From contig NZ_JACHBX010000003.1 in the NCBI RefSeq assembly GCF_014200505.1, positions 620,001-684,000 of the forward strand: a stretch of 64,000 nucleotides of DNA, read 5' to 3'. Positions 15,092 to 24,151 of the stretch are shown here, piece after piece. Positions within the stretch are counted from its first letter, which is position 1. Every line of letters starts with the position of its first letter. The translations under genes and the position numbers were made by a program. The notes under the pieces were generated by a model that did not search any database, was not told where the DNA came from, and saw only the letters and a program-made list of their open reading frames with translations. The DNA comes from Massilia aurea. GTDB lineage: Bacteria > Pseudomonadota > Gammaproteobacteria > Burkholderiales > Burkholderiaceae_D.

Positions 15092-17893
15092 ATGGGCTTA
15101 AGCCAGGTAATTGCGGCCGGTGCCGCACTGTCGGCGTTCAGCGGAAACTCGCAACACAAGCGCCTGATGCGGCTGGATTTTCCGTTCGAGGATGGGCCGC
15201 CCGCTATCCTGCTGCCGAACACGCTCGTCGCCCGGGAAGAAGTCTCGCGGGGATTGCGCTTCATCGTCGAGGTCTTGTCGGACGAAGCGCGCATCCCCCT
15301 GAAAATGCTGATGGGCCGGATGATGGTGATTTCCCTGGTGCGCGAAGACGGCTCGCTGCGCTACTTCAACGGCCATATCACCGAGTTCCGCTTCCTGCGG
15401 ACCGATGGCGGATTCGCCTTCTACCAGATGGTGCTCGAACCGTGGCTTGCATTCGCGCGGCTGCGCAAGGATAACGTGTCGTTTCACGGTAAAAGCGTAC
15501 GAGAAATTACCGAAGAAACGCTGAAGCACTATCGCCAGGCCGATTGGCATATGTACCCAATCGACGAGTCGAAGCTGACCGTCGCCAACCAGCACAACGA
15601 GACCGATTACAACCACCTGCACCGGCGCTGGGAAGCGCTCGGCTTGCATTACTGGTACGAGCACGAATTTGGCCGCCACCGGCTCATGATCTCTGACAAC
15701 AGCTTCCTGTCCGAGCGGATCGATGAGGAAGCGTACGTGATCCCGTTCCACAAGAAGAGTGGTTCGCTCGAGGACGACGGCATTCACGAGTGGACGGCAG
15801 TGCGACGCCTCGGCTCGGGCCAGACAACGCTGGCAACGTTCGATTACAAGAGTCCCGGCGCGCAGCGCGCCACAGGCATTTCAGCCAACCGGCAAGGCGA
15901 TATCTTTCCCCACGAAGTCTACGAAGACACAGGTTCTTACGGCTTTCGCATACGCGACGATGGCGAGCAGCTGGCAACGCGGCGCATGGAGGAGGCGGAC
16001 AAGGACACGCAGTACTTCGAGGCAAAAGGCAATGAAAGGAGCGTGCTGCCAGGGCGTACCTTCAAGCTCGGCGGGCACTTCAGTGCCGAACCACGGTCGC
16101 CCGAATACCATCCGGAACCGCGCCGCAGCATCGATGACCGCTTCTACCTCATCCTGTCTGTCGACCATGAGGTGGCGAACAACTACCAGGCCGGGCCAGG
16201 CGCACCGTCGCATTACGAAAACCGGCTGACCTGCATTCGCAAGGATATTCGCTGGCGCCCGGGCCGCAACTACAACAGCGAGCCCGGTACCTACATGGGG
16301 CTGCATACGGCGATCGTGGTTGGCCCGGCCGGCGCTGACATCCATACGGACGACTACGGGCGGGTCAAGCTGCAGTTTCACTGGAACCGGCTGGACAAGT
16401 ACGACGAGAACAGCTCGCCGTGGATCCGGGTGATGACACCGGCCGCCGGCGACGAGTTCGGGCAGATCCGTTTGCCGCGTGTTGGTGAGGAAGTGACCGT
16501 CGTCTACCTGGATGGGAACATCGACCATCCGCTCATCCTCGGCGCCGTCTTCAACGGCAAACATATGCCGCCATGGAAGCTACCCGAACAGTCTGCGCTG
16601 GCTGGCTTACGCTCGCGAGAACTCGGCGGCGGCGCACGCGGCAATCACCTCGTCCTTGACGACACGAAGGAAATGATCCAGGCGCAGCTGAAGAGCGATC
16701 ACCTGTGCAGCCAACTGTCGCTCGGCCATATAACACGCATCGAGGACACCACAGGCCGCAAGGACGCGCGCGGCGAAGGCTGGGAACTGAGCACCGACGG
16801 GCACGGCGTGGCACGCGCCGCGAAGGGACTGTTGATCACGACCGAAGCGCGGCAAACTGCACGCGGCCCGATCAAGGACATGGGCGAAACCTCGCGCCGC
16901 ATCGCGCTCGCCACCGAACAGCATCAGCTGCTGGCGGAGACCGCGCAAAAGAATAGTGCTCACGATGCAGGCAACAGTCAGGCCGACGTAGCTGCTCACC
17001 TTCAAACGCAGACCGATGCGGTACGCGGTGGAGCCGGGGGCGCAAGTGGCTTCCCCGAGTTGGCAGCTCCCCATCTTGTCCTCGCCAGTCCAGTCGGCAT
17101 CGCCACCACGAGCGGCCGCGACACGCATATCGCCAGCGAACGTCACACGGCCATCACCAGCGGAAAAGACGTTTCAATGGTCGCCGGCGCCAGCCTTTTT
17201 GCGAGCATTCGTCAGACCTTTCGCCTGTTCGTTCATAAGGCGGGAATGAAAATGGTGGCTGCGGCCGGCGACATCGACCTGCAGGCACTGTCGGACAACA
17301 TCAAGCTTTTGGCGAAGCTCGAAATTTCTCACACAGCCAACCGGATCACGATCAGCGCCAAGGAAGAAGTGGTAATTAACGGCGGCGGGAGCTATGCCAA
17401 ATTCGCCGCCGGATCGATCGAAATGGGTACGAGTGGCACGTTCGTTGCGCACGCCGCCAAGCACAGCTTGCCACCCGCGAAAAGCGTCAACATGGCCATG
17501 ACAATGCCGCCGGTTGCCGACGTTGTTGGAAAGGGGCATGGCGTGCTGCACGTGGGTACGCACTCCGCAGCAGCCGGAAAAATAGGCGTCGCCTTGCCTT
17601 ACAAGCTATACAAAGACGGCGCGGTGATCGACCAAGGGCAACTTGACCAGCAGGGCAATGTCACCTTCAAGCACGAGCTCGAATCGGAGTCGAAATACCA
17701 GCTTGAGCTCGCGAATGGCCAGCGATTCAATATCGACGCCGGCACCCACAGCGAGAAGCACGAGATGAGTGCCGGGATGGGCTTTCACGGATACACGAAT
17801 AACGGCGGATCCCTGAGCGAGCATCATGCCTCCCTTGAGGAGGACCGTTTGCTTGCCGATCCGACTGCAGATACGCCCCAATCACCATCTTAA
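15092..17893 (+). CDS. vgrG: Type VI secretion tip protein VgrG with C-terminal transthyretin-like extension
   Basis: A 933-residue T6SS spike protein. Residues about 25-370 form the gp27-like part, with the LHRRWEALGLHYWYEHE segment typical of VgrG. Residues 400-490 are the gp5 OB-fold (DDYGRVKLQFHWNR, RLPRVGEEVTVVYLDGN). A Vgr/DUF2345 beta-helix region runs to about 805. Residues about 816-890 resemble a transthyretin-like domain (PYKLYKDGAVIDQGQLDQQG), a type used elsewhere to dock phospholipase effectors. A polar tail ends the protein. The ATG at 15092 has GGAGG 6 bp upstream, which beats the earlier in-frame ATG at 15065. The phospholipase D gene starts 11 bp after the stop. No T6SS core genes are in the window, so this is an orphan vgrG cassette. 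Confidence 0.95.
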   Translation: MGLSQVIAAGAALSAFSGNSQHKRLMRLDFPFEDGPPAILLPNTLVAREEVSRGLRFIVEVLSDEARIPLKMLMGRMMVISLVREDGSLRYFNGHITEFRFLRTDGGFAFYQMVLEPWLAFARLRKDNVSFHGKSVREITEETLKHYRQADWHMYPIDESKLTVANQHNETDYNHLHRRWEALGLHYWYEHEFGRHRLMISDNSFLSERIDEEAYVIPFHKKSGSLEDDGIHEWTAVRRLGSGQTTLATFDYKSPGAQRATGISANRQGDIFPHEVYEDTGSYGFRIRDDGEQLATRRMEEADKDTQYFEAKGNERSVLPGRTFKLGGHFSAEPRSPEYHPEPRRSIDDRFYLILSVDHEVANNYQAGPGAPSHYENRLTCIRKDIRWRPGRNYNSEPGTYMGLHTAIVVGPAGADIHTDDYGRVKLQFHWNRLDKYDENSSPWIRVMTPAAGDEFGQIRLPRVGEEVTVVYLDGNIDHPLILGAVFNGKHMPPWKLPEQSALAGLRSRELGGGARGNHLVLDDTKEMIQAQLKSDHLCSQLSLGHITRIEDTTGRKDARGEGWELSTDGHGVARAAKGLLITTEARQTARGPIKDMGETSRRIALATEQHQLLAETAQKNSAHDAGNSQADVAAHLQTQTDAVRGGAGGASGFPELAAPHLVLASPVGIATTSGRDTHIASERHTAITSGKDVSMVAGASLFASIRQTFRLFVHKAGMKMVAAAGDIDLQALSDNIKLLAKLEISHTANRITISAKEEVVINGGGSYAKFAAGSIEMGTSGTFVAHAAKHSLPPAKSVNMAMTMPPVADVVGKGHGVLHVGTHSAAAGKIGVALPYKLYKDGAVIDQGQLDQQGNVTFKHELESESKYQLELANGQRFNIDAGTHSEKHEMSAGMGFHGYTNNGGSLSEHHASLEEDRLLADPTADTPQSPS

Positions 17894-17904
17894 GTGAGGC
17901 CAAC

Positions 17905-19854
17905 ATGGGTCGAATGAACGAAAACGCCAAGTTGTACGAGCAAACGCTGTCGTACAGCAAGACGGCAGGGCCGTACCAGTGTCTGACGCTACCATGGTGG
18001 GTGCAGACCCCGAAACCGGTGTATTTTCCGCGTCATCGGGGCAGCATTGAACCGCTTATCTGTGGAGAGGAGGTGTTCTCGCGGGTCGCCGATGACCTAA
18101 AAGCCGCTACCCACAGCGTCGACATCATTACATGGGGCTTTGACCCCGGAATGGTCCTCAAGCGAGGGTTTGAGGCGAAGGACGGGCAGCGTTACGGCGA
18201 TCTTCTAATGGAGATCGCTACGCGGAAAAAAGACCCGGTAAAGGTGCGGCTGCTGGTGTGGTACGACGACCAGGTAAGCCAGACTTTAATGAAAAATATC
18301 CCCGGCTACTATGGCACCCGCTTCCCCGCAATCGGCTGTTCGGGTGAAACCGGGTTCTACAGGGAGGGCCATCAAAAATACAATGCCGAGTGGTTTGAAA
18401 AAATCTGTGCAGGCGAAGTACCGAATATCTGCTTTCATGTCCGGACGATACTCCCCGAGTTATTCCCACGGGCGCTCGCGGGCGAGGATGTGCCTTCAAG
18501 TGCTGCCGCGCAGGGCACGGCACGGTTTCCCACTCACCACCAGAAAATGCTGCTGGTCGATTACGAGCAGCCAGCAAGAGCGGTGGGTTACGTGATGGGG
18601 CACAATTCCATCACGGATTTCTGGGACACTGCCGCGCACATCTACCGCGATCCGCGTCGCGAGACTTTCTACCGTGACGACCCAATGTCCTTCAACGCAG
18701 GCCCGACTCTCGATCATGGCGCTGGCGCCTATCTGGGCACCGTGTATAGGCCTTCCGAGGCGGAACTTGAAACAAAGCAGCGGGCGTTAGAAGCAGCGTT
18801 GAAGCGTAACGCTTACGTTGCCAAACCTTACCAGGACGTGTCGGCGAGAGTACGCGGGCCAGTCCTCTACGACCTGAACCATAACTTCTGCCAGGCATGG
18901 GATGAGTCGACGCCGCCGAGCTCCTACTTCATCGAAAAGTATTGGTTGGTCACCAAATATTTGAGCAGAAACTTGCATAAGATCAGCCGGTCCATTCAGA
19001 AACTAGTGCACAGCGATCCGGATCACGACTTTGCCAAACGTCGAAAAGCCGTCCAGCCGGATGCTTTTATCCTTCGCGGCGGCGAGCACAGTACGCAACT
19101 GTTGCGGACGCAGCCGATGCACGGCGAGAAGACGATCAAGGAGTGCTACGCCAACCTGACCCGCCAGACGCACCACTACATCTTTATCCAGAACCAGTAC
19201 ATCCAGTACGGCACGTGGGCTGAGCATCTAAAAATATGCGTCCAGAATCTGCGCAAGGGCGGCTTCAAGAAACCGATCTACGTCTTCATCCTGACATCCA
19301 CTCCGGAACGCGATGGGATGGACATCGCAACCTACGATGTGGCGCAACAGCTCGGGCAAAGCACAACCATGAAGATCGAGCATAAGCAGGCCATGGCTCA
19401 GGCGAAAAAGGGTAAAGGCAAGATGCCGCTCACGCCCGAAGAGCTGGCGATCGACGGGATTAACGTCGTCATGGGATCGCTGTGGACTTGCGCTCAGCCG
19501 AAACCGAAGCCAGATGAATACGAAGAGATCTACATCCATGCAAAAGTGGCGATTGTGGACGACGCGGCTTTCACGGTCGGCTCAGCCAACCTGAATTTGC
19601 GCAGCATGGCAATTGACAGCGAGCTCAACATTCTGAGCCAAGCGAAGGACGTTTCGTACAAGCTGCGCTGCGATCTCTTTCTTCAATGCTCGGGTGATCC
19701 TGGTCCGACTCAGTTCGGGGACATGGAAGATACGTTCGATAAATGGCAGAAACGCATGGCAGCAAATGCAGAAGCAATGAAAAGTAACGAACCGCTTCTT
19801 AGCCAGATTGTCGCATTCCACGTTAACCGGAAGCCCGGAGCTCCCCTGATCTAG
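17905..19854 (+). CDS. Phospholipase D-type T6SS effector (Tle5-like)
   Basis: A 649-residue phospholipase D superfamily protein with two HKD motifs. The first is HQKMLLVD (H212, K214, D219) and the second HAKVAIVD (H545, K547, D552), the latter followed by GSANLNLRSMA. Two HKD motifs in one chain form a complete active site. With its position behind vgrG this indicates an antibacterial lipase delivered by T6SS that hydrolyses membrane phospholipids in the target periplasm, like PldA/Tle5. There is no signal peptide, as expected for VgrG-carried cargo. GTGAGG precedes the ATG. The presumed immunity gene starts 2 bp after its stop. Confidence 0.9.
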   Translation: MGRMNENAKLYEQTLSYSKTAGPYQCLTLPWWVQTPKPVYFPRHRGSIEPLICGEEVFSRVADDLKAATHSVDIITWGFDPGMVLKRGFEAKDGQRYGDLLMEIATRKKDPVKVRLLVWYDDQVSQTLMKNIPGYYGTRFPAIGCSGETGFYREGHQKYNAEWFEKICAGEVPNICFHVRTILPELFPRALAGEDVPSSAAAQGTARFPTHHQKMLLVDYEQPARAVGYVMGHNSITDFWDTAAHIYRDPRRETFYRDDPMSFNAGPTLDHGAGAYLGTVYRPSEAELETKQRALEAALKRNAYVAKPYQDVSARVRGPVLYDLNHNFCQAWDESTPPSSYFIEKYWLVTKYLSRNLHKISRSIQKLVHSDPDHDFAKRRKAVQPDAFILRGGEHSTQLLRTQPMHGEKTIKECYANLTRQTHHYIFIQNQYIQYGTWAEHLKICVQNLRKGGFKKPIYVFILTSTPERDGMDIATYDVAQQLGQSTTMKIEHKQAMAQAKKGKGKMPLTPEELAIDGINVVMGSLWTCAQPKPKPDEYEEIYIHAKVAIVDDAAFTVGSANLNLRSMAIDSELNILSQAKDVSYKLRCDLFLQCSGDPGPTQFGDMEDTFDKWQKRMAANAEAMKSNEPLLSQIVAFHVNRKPGAPLI

Positions 19855-19856
19855 CG

Positions 19857-20885
19857 ATGAACAAGGCATACGTCCGTTGGCTGTCCCTTGCCGCGCTCGC
19901 CGGCGCGCTGGCTTTCAGCATTTTGAAATACCGCGCACACCTGGAGTACGTTGCCATGCATACCATGCCCCCCGGTCTCTATGAGTTCAAGGTCACCGAT
20001 CCCGTGCCAACCTGCGGCCGCTGGAAGGATCACATGCCGCGCCAACGTGATCCCGAGGCGTATCGCATCTACATCAAGGCGAGGAACTTCTGGCGCAGCA
20101 AAAAGGAATTCGAGTTCACGCGCCAGGAACTGCAAAGCATCCTCGCCGATGTCAGGCTGGCGGTCGAGAAAGGCGACTGGGGCGCAAGGGCGTTGCTGGC
20201 GCATTTCTATCTTCGTGGATTGGGCCACTTGGACACGAACAAGGTACTCGATCCCGAACCGGAAAAAGGCGTGCAGATCATCCGTTATGCGGTTTCAGCC
20301 GGGCAGGCATGGGGCTACTACGATCTCGGGGTGGCGCACCAGTACGGCTACGGCGGCGCGGCAATGGATGACGCGATCTCGTGGGCCTATTACCGCAGGG
20401 CAACCGAACTCGGCAGTCCGGATGCGCAGATGGCGCTTGCCGAAGCATACGAAGATGCTAAGCGGCACGACGATGCGCTCTATCTGCGGATGTGTGCGTA
20501 TAAGCAAGAGCACGGGCCAGCTGCCAATTCGTTGGGCCTCACCGCAGAGGTAAAAGGTCGATTTGACGAGGCGCTCAAGTATTACCAGGACGGAACAAGA
20601 TTCGGCAACAAGGAGTCGGCCGCGTCGCTGATGCTGTTCTTTTGGACCGAAAATTGGAGCCAATTCACTGCAGAAAACCTAATCAAACTACGCGAGTTGG
20701 AACTTAAACCTGATCCTGAACGTAAAACTAGGTACAAAGCAATCAAAAATGCATTAGAACTCAATCCTGATCTCAGGCTGAAGCTGCTAGACAAGGTGCT
20801 ACCGCTACCGCCCGCCGAGCTGCCGCCGTGGAACGGGGTACAGGACGCAATCGAGCCGGAGATAGGCGCTCCTCCGACTTATTGA
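19857..20885 (+). CDS. Sel1-like repeat protein, presumed immunity protein for the phospholipase D effector
   Basis: A 342-residue protein with one N-terminal membrane/signal segment (about residues 9-25) and a periplasmic helical-repeat body. Sel1-type units are visible: WGARALLAHFYLRGLG, AWGYYDLGVAHQYGYGG and GSPDAQMALAEAYEDA. Such exported Sel1/TPR proteins next to Tle5 lipases neutralise the lipase in the producer's periplasm. The 2-bp gap to the effector implies coupled translation, as expected for an effector-immunity pair. The function is inferred from position and fold; binding cannot be seen in sequence. Confidence 0.82.
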   Translation: MNKAYVRWLSLAALAGALAFSILKYRAHLEYVAMHTMPPGLYEFKVTDPVPTCGRWKDHMPRQRDPEAYRIYIKARNFWRSKKEFEFTRQELQSILADVRLAVEKGDWGARALLAHFYLRGLGHLDTNKVLDPEPEKGVQIIRYAVSAGQAWGYYDLGVAHQYGYGGAAMDDAISWAYYRRATELGSPDAQMALAEAYEDAKRHDDALYLRMCAYKQEHGPAANSLGLTAEVKGRFDEALKYYQDGTRFGNKESAASLMLFFWTENWSQFTAENLIKLRELELKPDPERKTRYKAIKNALELNPDLRLKLLDKVLPLPPAELPPWNGVQDAIEPEIGAPPTY

Positions 20886-20912
20886 ATTGCTCGAAATTTA
20901 TAGGAGCTGGTC

Positions 20913-21191
20913 ATGCCCTTAAAGATCATCACAGTCGGCGACAAGACAGACCACGGTGGCGCTGTCATCAGTGGTTCGCCCACACACGATATCCGCGGCC
21001 GTGCGATCGCACGACTCGGCGATCAGGTCAACTGCCCCCAGTCCTATCCTGGAGGAAAACCACATGGGGTGAACAAGATTACTAGCGCCTATAATTCTTT
21101 CACCGTTAACGGCGTGCCTGTTGCCGTTGAGGGTTGCACAACACAATGCGGGTGCAAATTGATCGGCAGTTTGCCGGCGACTGTTGGCTGA
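20913..21191 (+). CDS. PAAR domain protein (T6SS spike tip)
   Basis: A 92-residue single-domain PAAR protein that caps the VgrG spike. It carries the repeated PAAR-type turns (GDKTDHGGAVISGSPTHDI, ARLGDQVNCP) and Cys/His positions CP...HG...CTTQCGC that would bind the tip zinc. There is no C-terminal toxin extension, so its partner effector is likely the lipase delivered via VgrG. GGAG lies 8 bp upstream of the ATG. It closes the vgrG-lipase-immunity-PAAR cassette; base composition falls sharply after its stop. Confidence 0.92.
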   Translation: MPLKIITVGDKTDHGGAVISGSPTHDIRGRAIARLGDQVNCPQSYPGGKPHGVNKITSAYNSFTVNGVPVAVEGCTTQCGCKLIGSLPATVG

Positions 21192-21709
21192 GGACTAAGA
21201 CCTTACTGCCAAATTGCAGTCGATGTCAGCCCCCCCCCCACTTTTGAAACTAACCTTCTCCTTCTGTTATTTTTATAGATGGGAACGCGATGAGAGCATT
21301 AAAAACTGCCTATTACCATTTTTTAAAAAGTGGGAAAAACGTGCGTGAATTTACCATCACCATATCTGAAAAAATGAAGAAAACAAAAATGGCTCAATGA
21401 AATTTTCAGTGTGATGTTCATGGGGAAACTCTGACCAGGAAAAAGAGGGCTTGGTACCGCGAATCGTGTTCCCGGTTCGGTAACCTACTTCATATCTAAA
21501 GAGGAATAAAAAATTATTAAAGAGCAAGGGATTAGATAGGTGCCATGCTGTAAACGCAGCGTGGTCAGACACAATATGTACTAGGCAATCATTGCTAGCT
21601 ATCAAGTATCTCCTGTTCAAAAACGCCCTTTACGAAAAATTCGGGCTTGGAGTGTTGCAAGTCTTTGAGTAAGTGAATTGGCGTTCTCGGCCAGGGCGCA
21701 CCGTGAAAT
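21192..21709. other. 518-bp AT-rich stretch without a recognised gene, containing a C10 tract
   Basis: No ORF with a plausible start and codon usage is seen. A run of ten C (21230-21239) stands out in otherwise AT-rich DNA. Composition shifts here from the GC-rich T6SS genes to low-GC cargo. It may hold decayed coding DNA. Confidence 0.5.
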
Positions 21710-21898
21710 GTGGTGGTTATAAATTTTGAGGTAGCTAAGCAGAGTCTGTTAAAGGTCATCTATTCTGGCGAATCTGATTTGTTGTGCCAGCTCGCTGATA
21801 CGGCAATTGAACAGTCCAACCATGCCGTTGGATGCGGACTGCGACCAAGTCTTGGCATCGATCCAGAAAATTTGGCTGTCATTGAGACGAACATATGA
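21710..21898 (+). CDS. Small hypothetical protein, possible gene remnant
   Basis: A 62-residue ORF starting at GTG with an in-frame stop just upstream. It reads VVINFEVAKQSLLKVIYSGE and ends in a Cys/Gly-containing segment. Its stop overlaps the start of the next gene by 4 bp (ATGA), which hints at coupling. There is no recognised domain and no clear Shine-Dalgarno. It could be the tail of a former toxin or immunity gene. Confidence 0.35.
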   Translation: MVVINFEVAKQSLLKVIYSGESDLLCQLADTAIEQSNHAVGCGLRPSLGIDPENLAVIETNI

Positions 21899-22176
21899 AA
21901 TATATAAAAACCACTAAAAACTCAGGAATATCGCAATTTCTGGTTAACGAAAACATTGATTTAAATGATTTTAGATCACTAATGAAAGAACTTGCATCAA
22001 AATTAAAATCCAATGTCGAATGGGTCGCGATGCCAGAAGCAGAGATCGGTAAAATCAAACTAAGTGATGGGGAAATCTATGCAAAACTGGATTTTGAATA
22101 TGGGCTGGAGCTAGTTTGCGATAGACTTATAGATTATGAGATTATGCAAATTGAGGCAATCTTATCGAATAAATAA
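21895..22176 (+). CDS. Small acidic hypothetical protein, possible immunity protein
   Basis: A 93-residue acidic, AT-rich gene. It has mixed helix/strand character (ISQFLVNENIDLNDFRSLMK; a strand pair around WVAMPEAEIGKIKL) and no membrane segment. The ATG overlaps the previous stop by 4 bp. Its size, charge and place behind a vgrG-PAAR cassette suggest an immunity protein, but no family is recognised. Confidence 0.5.
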   Translation: MKYIKTTKNSGISQFLVNENIDLNDFRSLMKELASKLKSNVEWVAMPEAEIGKIKLSDGEIYAKLDFEYGLELVCDRLIDYEIMQIEAILSNK

Positions 22177-22317
22177 AAAGTTGCAACTTCTTAGGAGAAT
22201 ATCCTGATGATGAACCCAGACTGTAGAATAATTTGTTTCCTCAAGACTAACCGTTCAACGGGCATGATAGAAAAACCTAAAGCATAGTGCAGTAAAATGT
22301 CTGGATAAGATGCTACT

Positions 22318-22551
22318 GTGAAAAAGAAAAATTTGACAATCATAGACCTGAATTACTTCGCCGGAACGGCGTTACCAGTTTCGGACCGGACGTTCTACCA
22401 ATGCGTGAATTGCTGGAGCATTCTAAGATCAAACCCTTCGAACAATGAATACTGCATCTGCGGAAATGTTTCTATTGATGTTGATGCTGGAAGGGCTGGA
22501 GCTAGAAACGAAAATTTGCTCCGAGTTTTACAAATTGCGATTGCAGACTGA
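22318..22551 (+). CDS. Small zinc-ribbon-like hypothetical protein
   Basis: A 77-residue AT-rich gene starting at GTG. The centre shows FYQCVNCWSIL followed about 20 residues later by YCICGNVSIDVDAGR, a CxxC...CxC arrangement that could bind zinc. I recall similar short proteins with a CGNxxIDVD motif in polymorphic-toxin loci, but cannot name a family. Its place in the T6SS cargo cluster suggests an immunity-type role. No partner toxin is adjacent. Confidence 0.5.
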   Translation: MKKKNLTIIDLNYFAGTALPVSDRTFYQCVNCWSILRSNPSNNEYCICGNVSIDVDAGRAGARNENLLRVLQIAIAD

Positions 22552-22585
22552 TTAGAATTAATATACACACTAATTGAGGCGGAGG

Positions 22586-23059
22586 ATGTTCCCTAGCCAA
22601 CCAAACCCGCTGTGCGCTCGAAAAAATATAGTATCTAACCAGAAGCAAAGGCCCGATATAAAAAGTGATAAGTTAGTTGTGATATTTATTCCAGTGCGCA
22701 AAGGAATGATGAAGGAGATGAAGACCTTTTATGGTGATGTTCTCAGCTTTACCATCTACGGTAGTGAATTTCTCGTGAACAACATAGAGAATATTCGTGG
22801 CCAATTGCAGTATTCAGAAATTACGATCGATATAGCCAAGAACTCTCTGTTTCAGTTCAATATCGAAAGTAATTTCCCAGAATATTGCATATCGCTCCGT
22901 CAGCAAGGGGTAGTTTTTAATCTTTTAGCGATGACGCCAGGCGGATACATGGCAGAAATAATGGACCCTTGCAATAACTCAATATTAATTGGATGTGACA
23001 GCTTTGAAAATAATGGCAATGTTGACATTTCTGATTGGAATGAGTATCGAAGATATTAG
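22586..23059 (+). CDS. VOC (glyoxalase)-fold hypothetical protein
   Basis: A 157-residue AT-rich gene. The body reads like a single vicinal-oxygen-chelate domain: VVIFIPVRKGMMKEMKTFYG (strand, helix, FYG turn), a strand with FQFNIES, then LRQQGVVFNLLAMTPGGYMA and a closing DPCNNSILIG that mirrors the family's DPxGN motif. Metal ligands are not obvious, so a non-enzymatic role such as immunity is possible. The start is uncertain: ATG 22586 is used, TTG 22574 is also in frame, and GGAGG sits right at the ATG. Confidence 0.55.
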   Translation: MFPSQPNPLCARKNIVSNQKQRPDIKSDKLVVIFIPVRKGMMKEMKTFYGDVLSFTIYGSEFLVNNIENIRGQLQYSEITIDIAKNSLFQFNIESNFPEYCISLRQQGVVFNLLAMTPGGYMAEIMDPCNNSILIGCDSFENNGNVDISDWNEYRRY

Positions 23060-23083
23060 TTGGAATACGTTAGGCCATGCAAT

Positions 23084-23280
23084 CACATACTCAATACCAT
23101 TGACGGAAAATCTCCAGTCATCTGGGATGGCACTCTCGATTGCCAGCGAAAATAATGCTTACGGTGTGCTATATCAGAACAGAATCGAAATGGAATGAAA
23201 CAAACTACTGCGAAGATGAAACATTGATGGATACAGCGCAGTTGATGCAGCTTCTAAAAATCTGGTCACTATATATTTGA
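23084..23280 (+). pseudogene. Frame-broken paralogue of the Imm74-like gene at 24152
   Basis: The text VLYQNRIE (about 23165-23190) followed, after a one-base frame change, by WNETNYCEDETLMDTAQLMQ matches VLYQNSIEKWDTPDDKENLT of the gene at 24152. Further upstream another frame gives IDGKSPVIWDGTL, resembling IGGKSITIYGEAF. Pieces of the same family thus appear in successive frames with stops, so the copy is decayed. Confidence 0.6.
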
Positions 23281-23564
23281 CGATTAAATATTTATCTGTT
23301 TATAAACTATTGGCGGAATAAATAGTCAACAACCCCAATATTTCGCACCTACGCAACATGTCGACGTTGACTTAAATAATTAGCTACTATGCCGCGCGCA
23401 AGGAATCGAACCGCGTTTCGATTATCGTGGCACCATGTATTCGGCATCGACAGCGATCAGCGCTTTACATCCAAGCGCATGTGCAAAAATATTAAGTGGG
23501 TGTCTTTTAATCCGAATAAATCGTTTCTCGCTGCTATATGGTAAATATTATTCAAGGAATAATT

Positions 23565-24002
23565 ATGCTTTTTGTCAGTTTGCATTTGAAAGATTGCGGA
23601 ATTTTTATTGACTCCCGACCTATAATATTTGGGGGAAAATTTTTCCCTAATACCATTGAAAATCTTTGTTCAACTAAAATTCACCAAGACAAGTTTAGGG
23701 TACGTTATAAATTCTTACAAAAATTCAATATTTGTGGAAATTCTGCGGATGGCGTGATCGATATTGAAGAAGACTGTTCAATTGTTTTCACGTTCTTATT
23801 CGATTTGATTGAGTTTTTCAATTACAGCATTCTCGAATCAAAAATAGTGAAAAAATGCGAAAGTTTTTTGGGCGTAAAGTTCATAAGTAACCATCCAAGT
23901 TCTGCCTCGCTTGATTCTTGTGACTGGGGGCACGTCACGTTTTTCTATGATGCGAAACAAGGCGATCTAAGCTTGGAAATTAAATTTTATGAGCGGATTT
24001 AG
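23565..24002 (+). CDS. AT-rich hypothetical protein, possible immunity protein
   Basis: A 145-residue low-GC gene, Phe/Ile/Lys-rich and soluble-looking apart from one hydrophobic patch (IVFTFLFDLIEFFNY). It has six Cys. No family is recognised. The ATG at 23565 has AAGGAA 6 bp upstream, which beats the longer in-frame ATG at 23538. Its surroundings (T6SS cassette, neighbouring Imm-like genes) suggest an orphan immunity gene. Confidence 0.5.
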   Translation: MLFVSLHLKDCGIFIDSRPIIFGGKFFPNTIENLCSTKIHQDKFRVRYKFLQKFNICGNSADGVIDIEEDCSIVFTFLFDLIEFFNYSILESKIVKKCESFLGVKFISNHPSSASLDSCDWGHVTFFYDAKQGDLSLEIKFYERI

Positions 24003-24151
24003 GATCCTAGAAACTCATGCAAAGCTATTACTGAAAATGTTAAAAAATATTTATAATTAATTTTCACAATCTTCAAGCGAAGTCGTCGAATGGCTATTTG
24101 AATTGATCCTAAGACTGAGGCAACGAGAGCGATTTTCAAGAGGTAGGCGAC

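Noticed and set aside
14899-15294. Minus-strand ORF before and over the vgrG start, considered as the missing integrase N-terminus
   Set aside because: No integrase motifs; most of it is antisense to vgrG.
15092-21191. A complete T6SS locus
   Set aside because: No sheath (TssB/C), baseplate, membrane complex or ClpV genes are present; only tip and effector genes.
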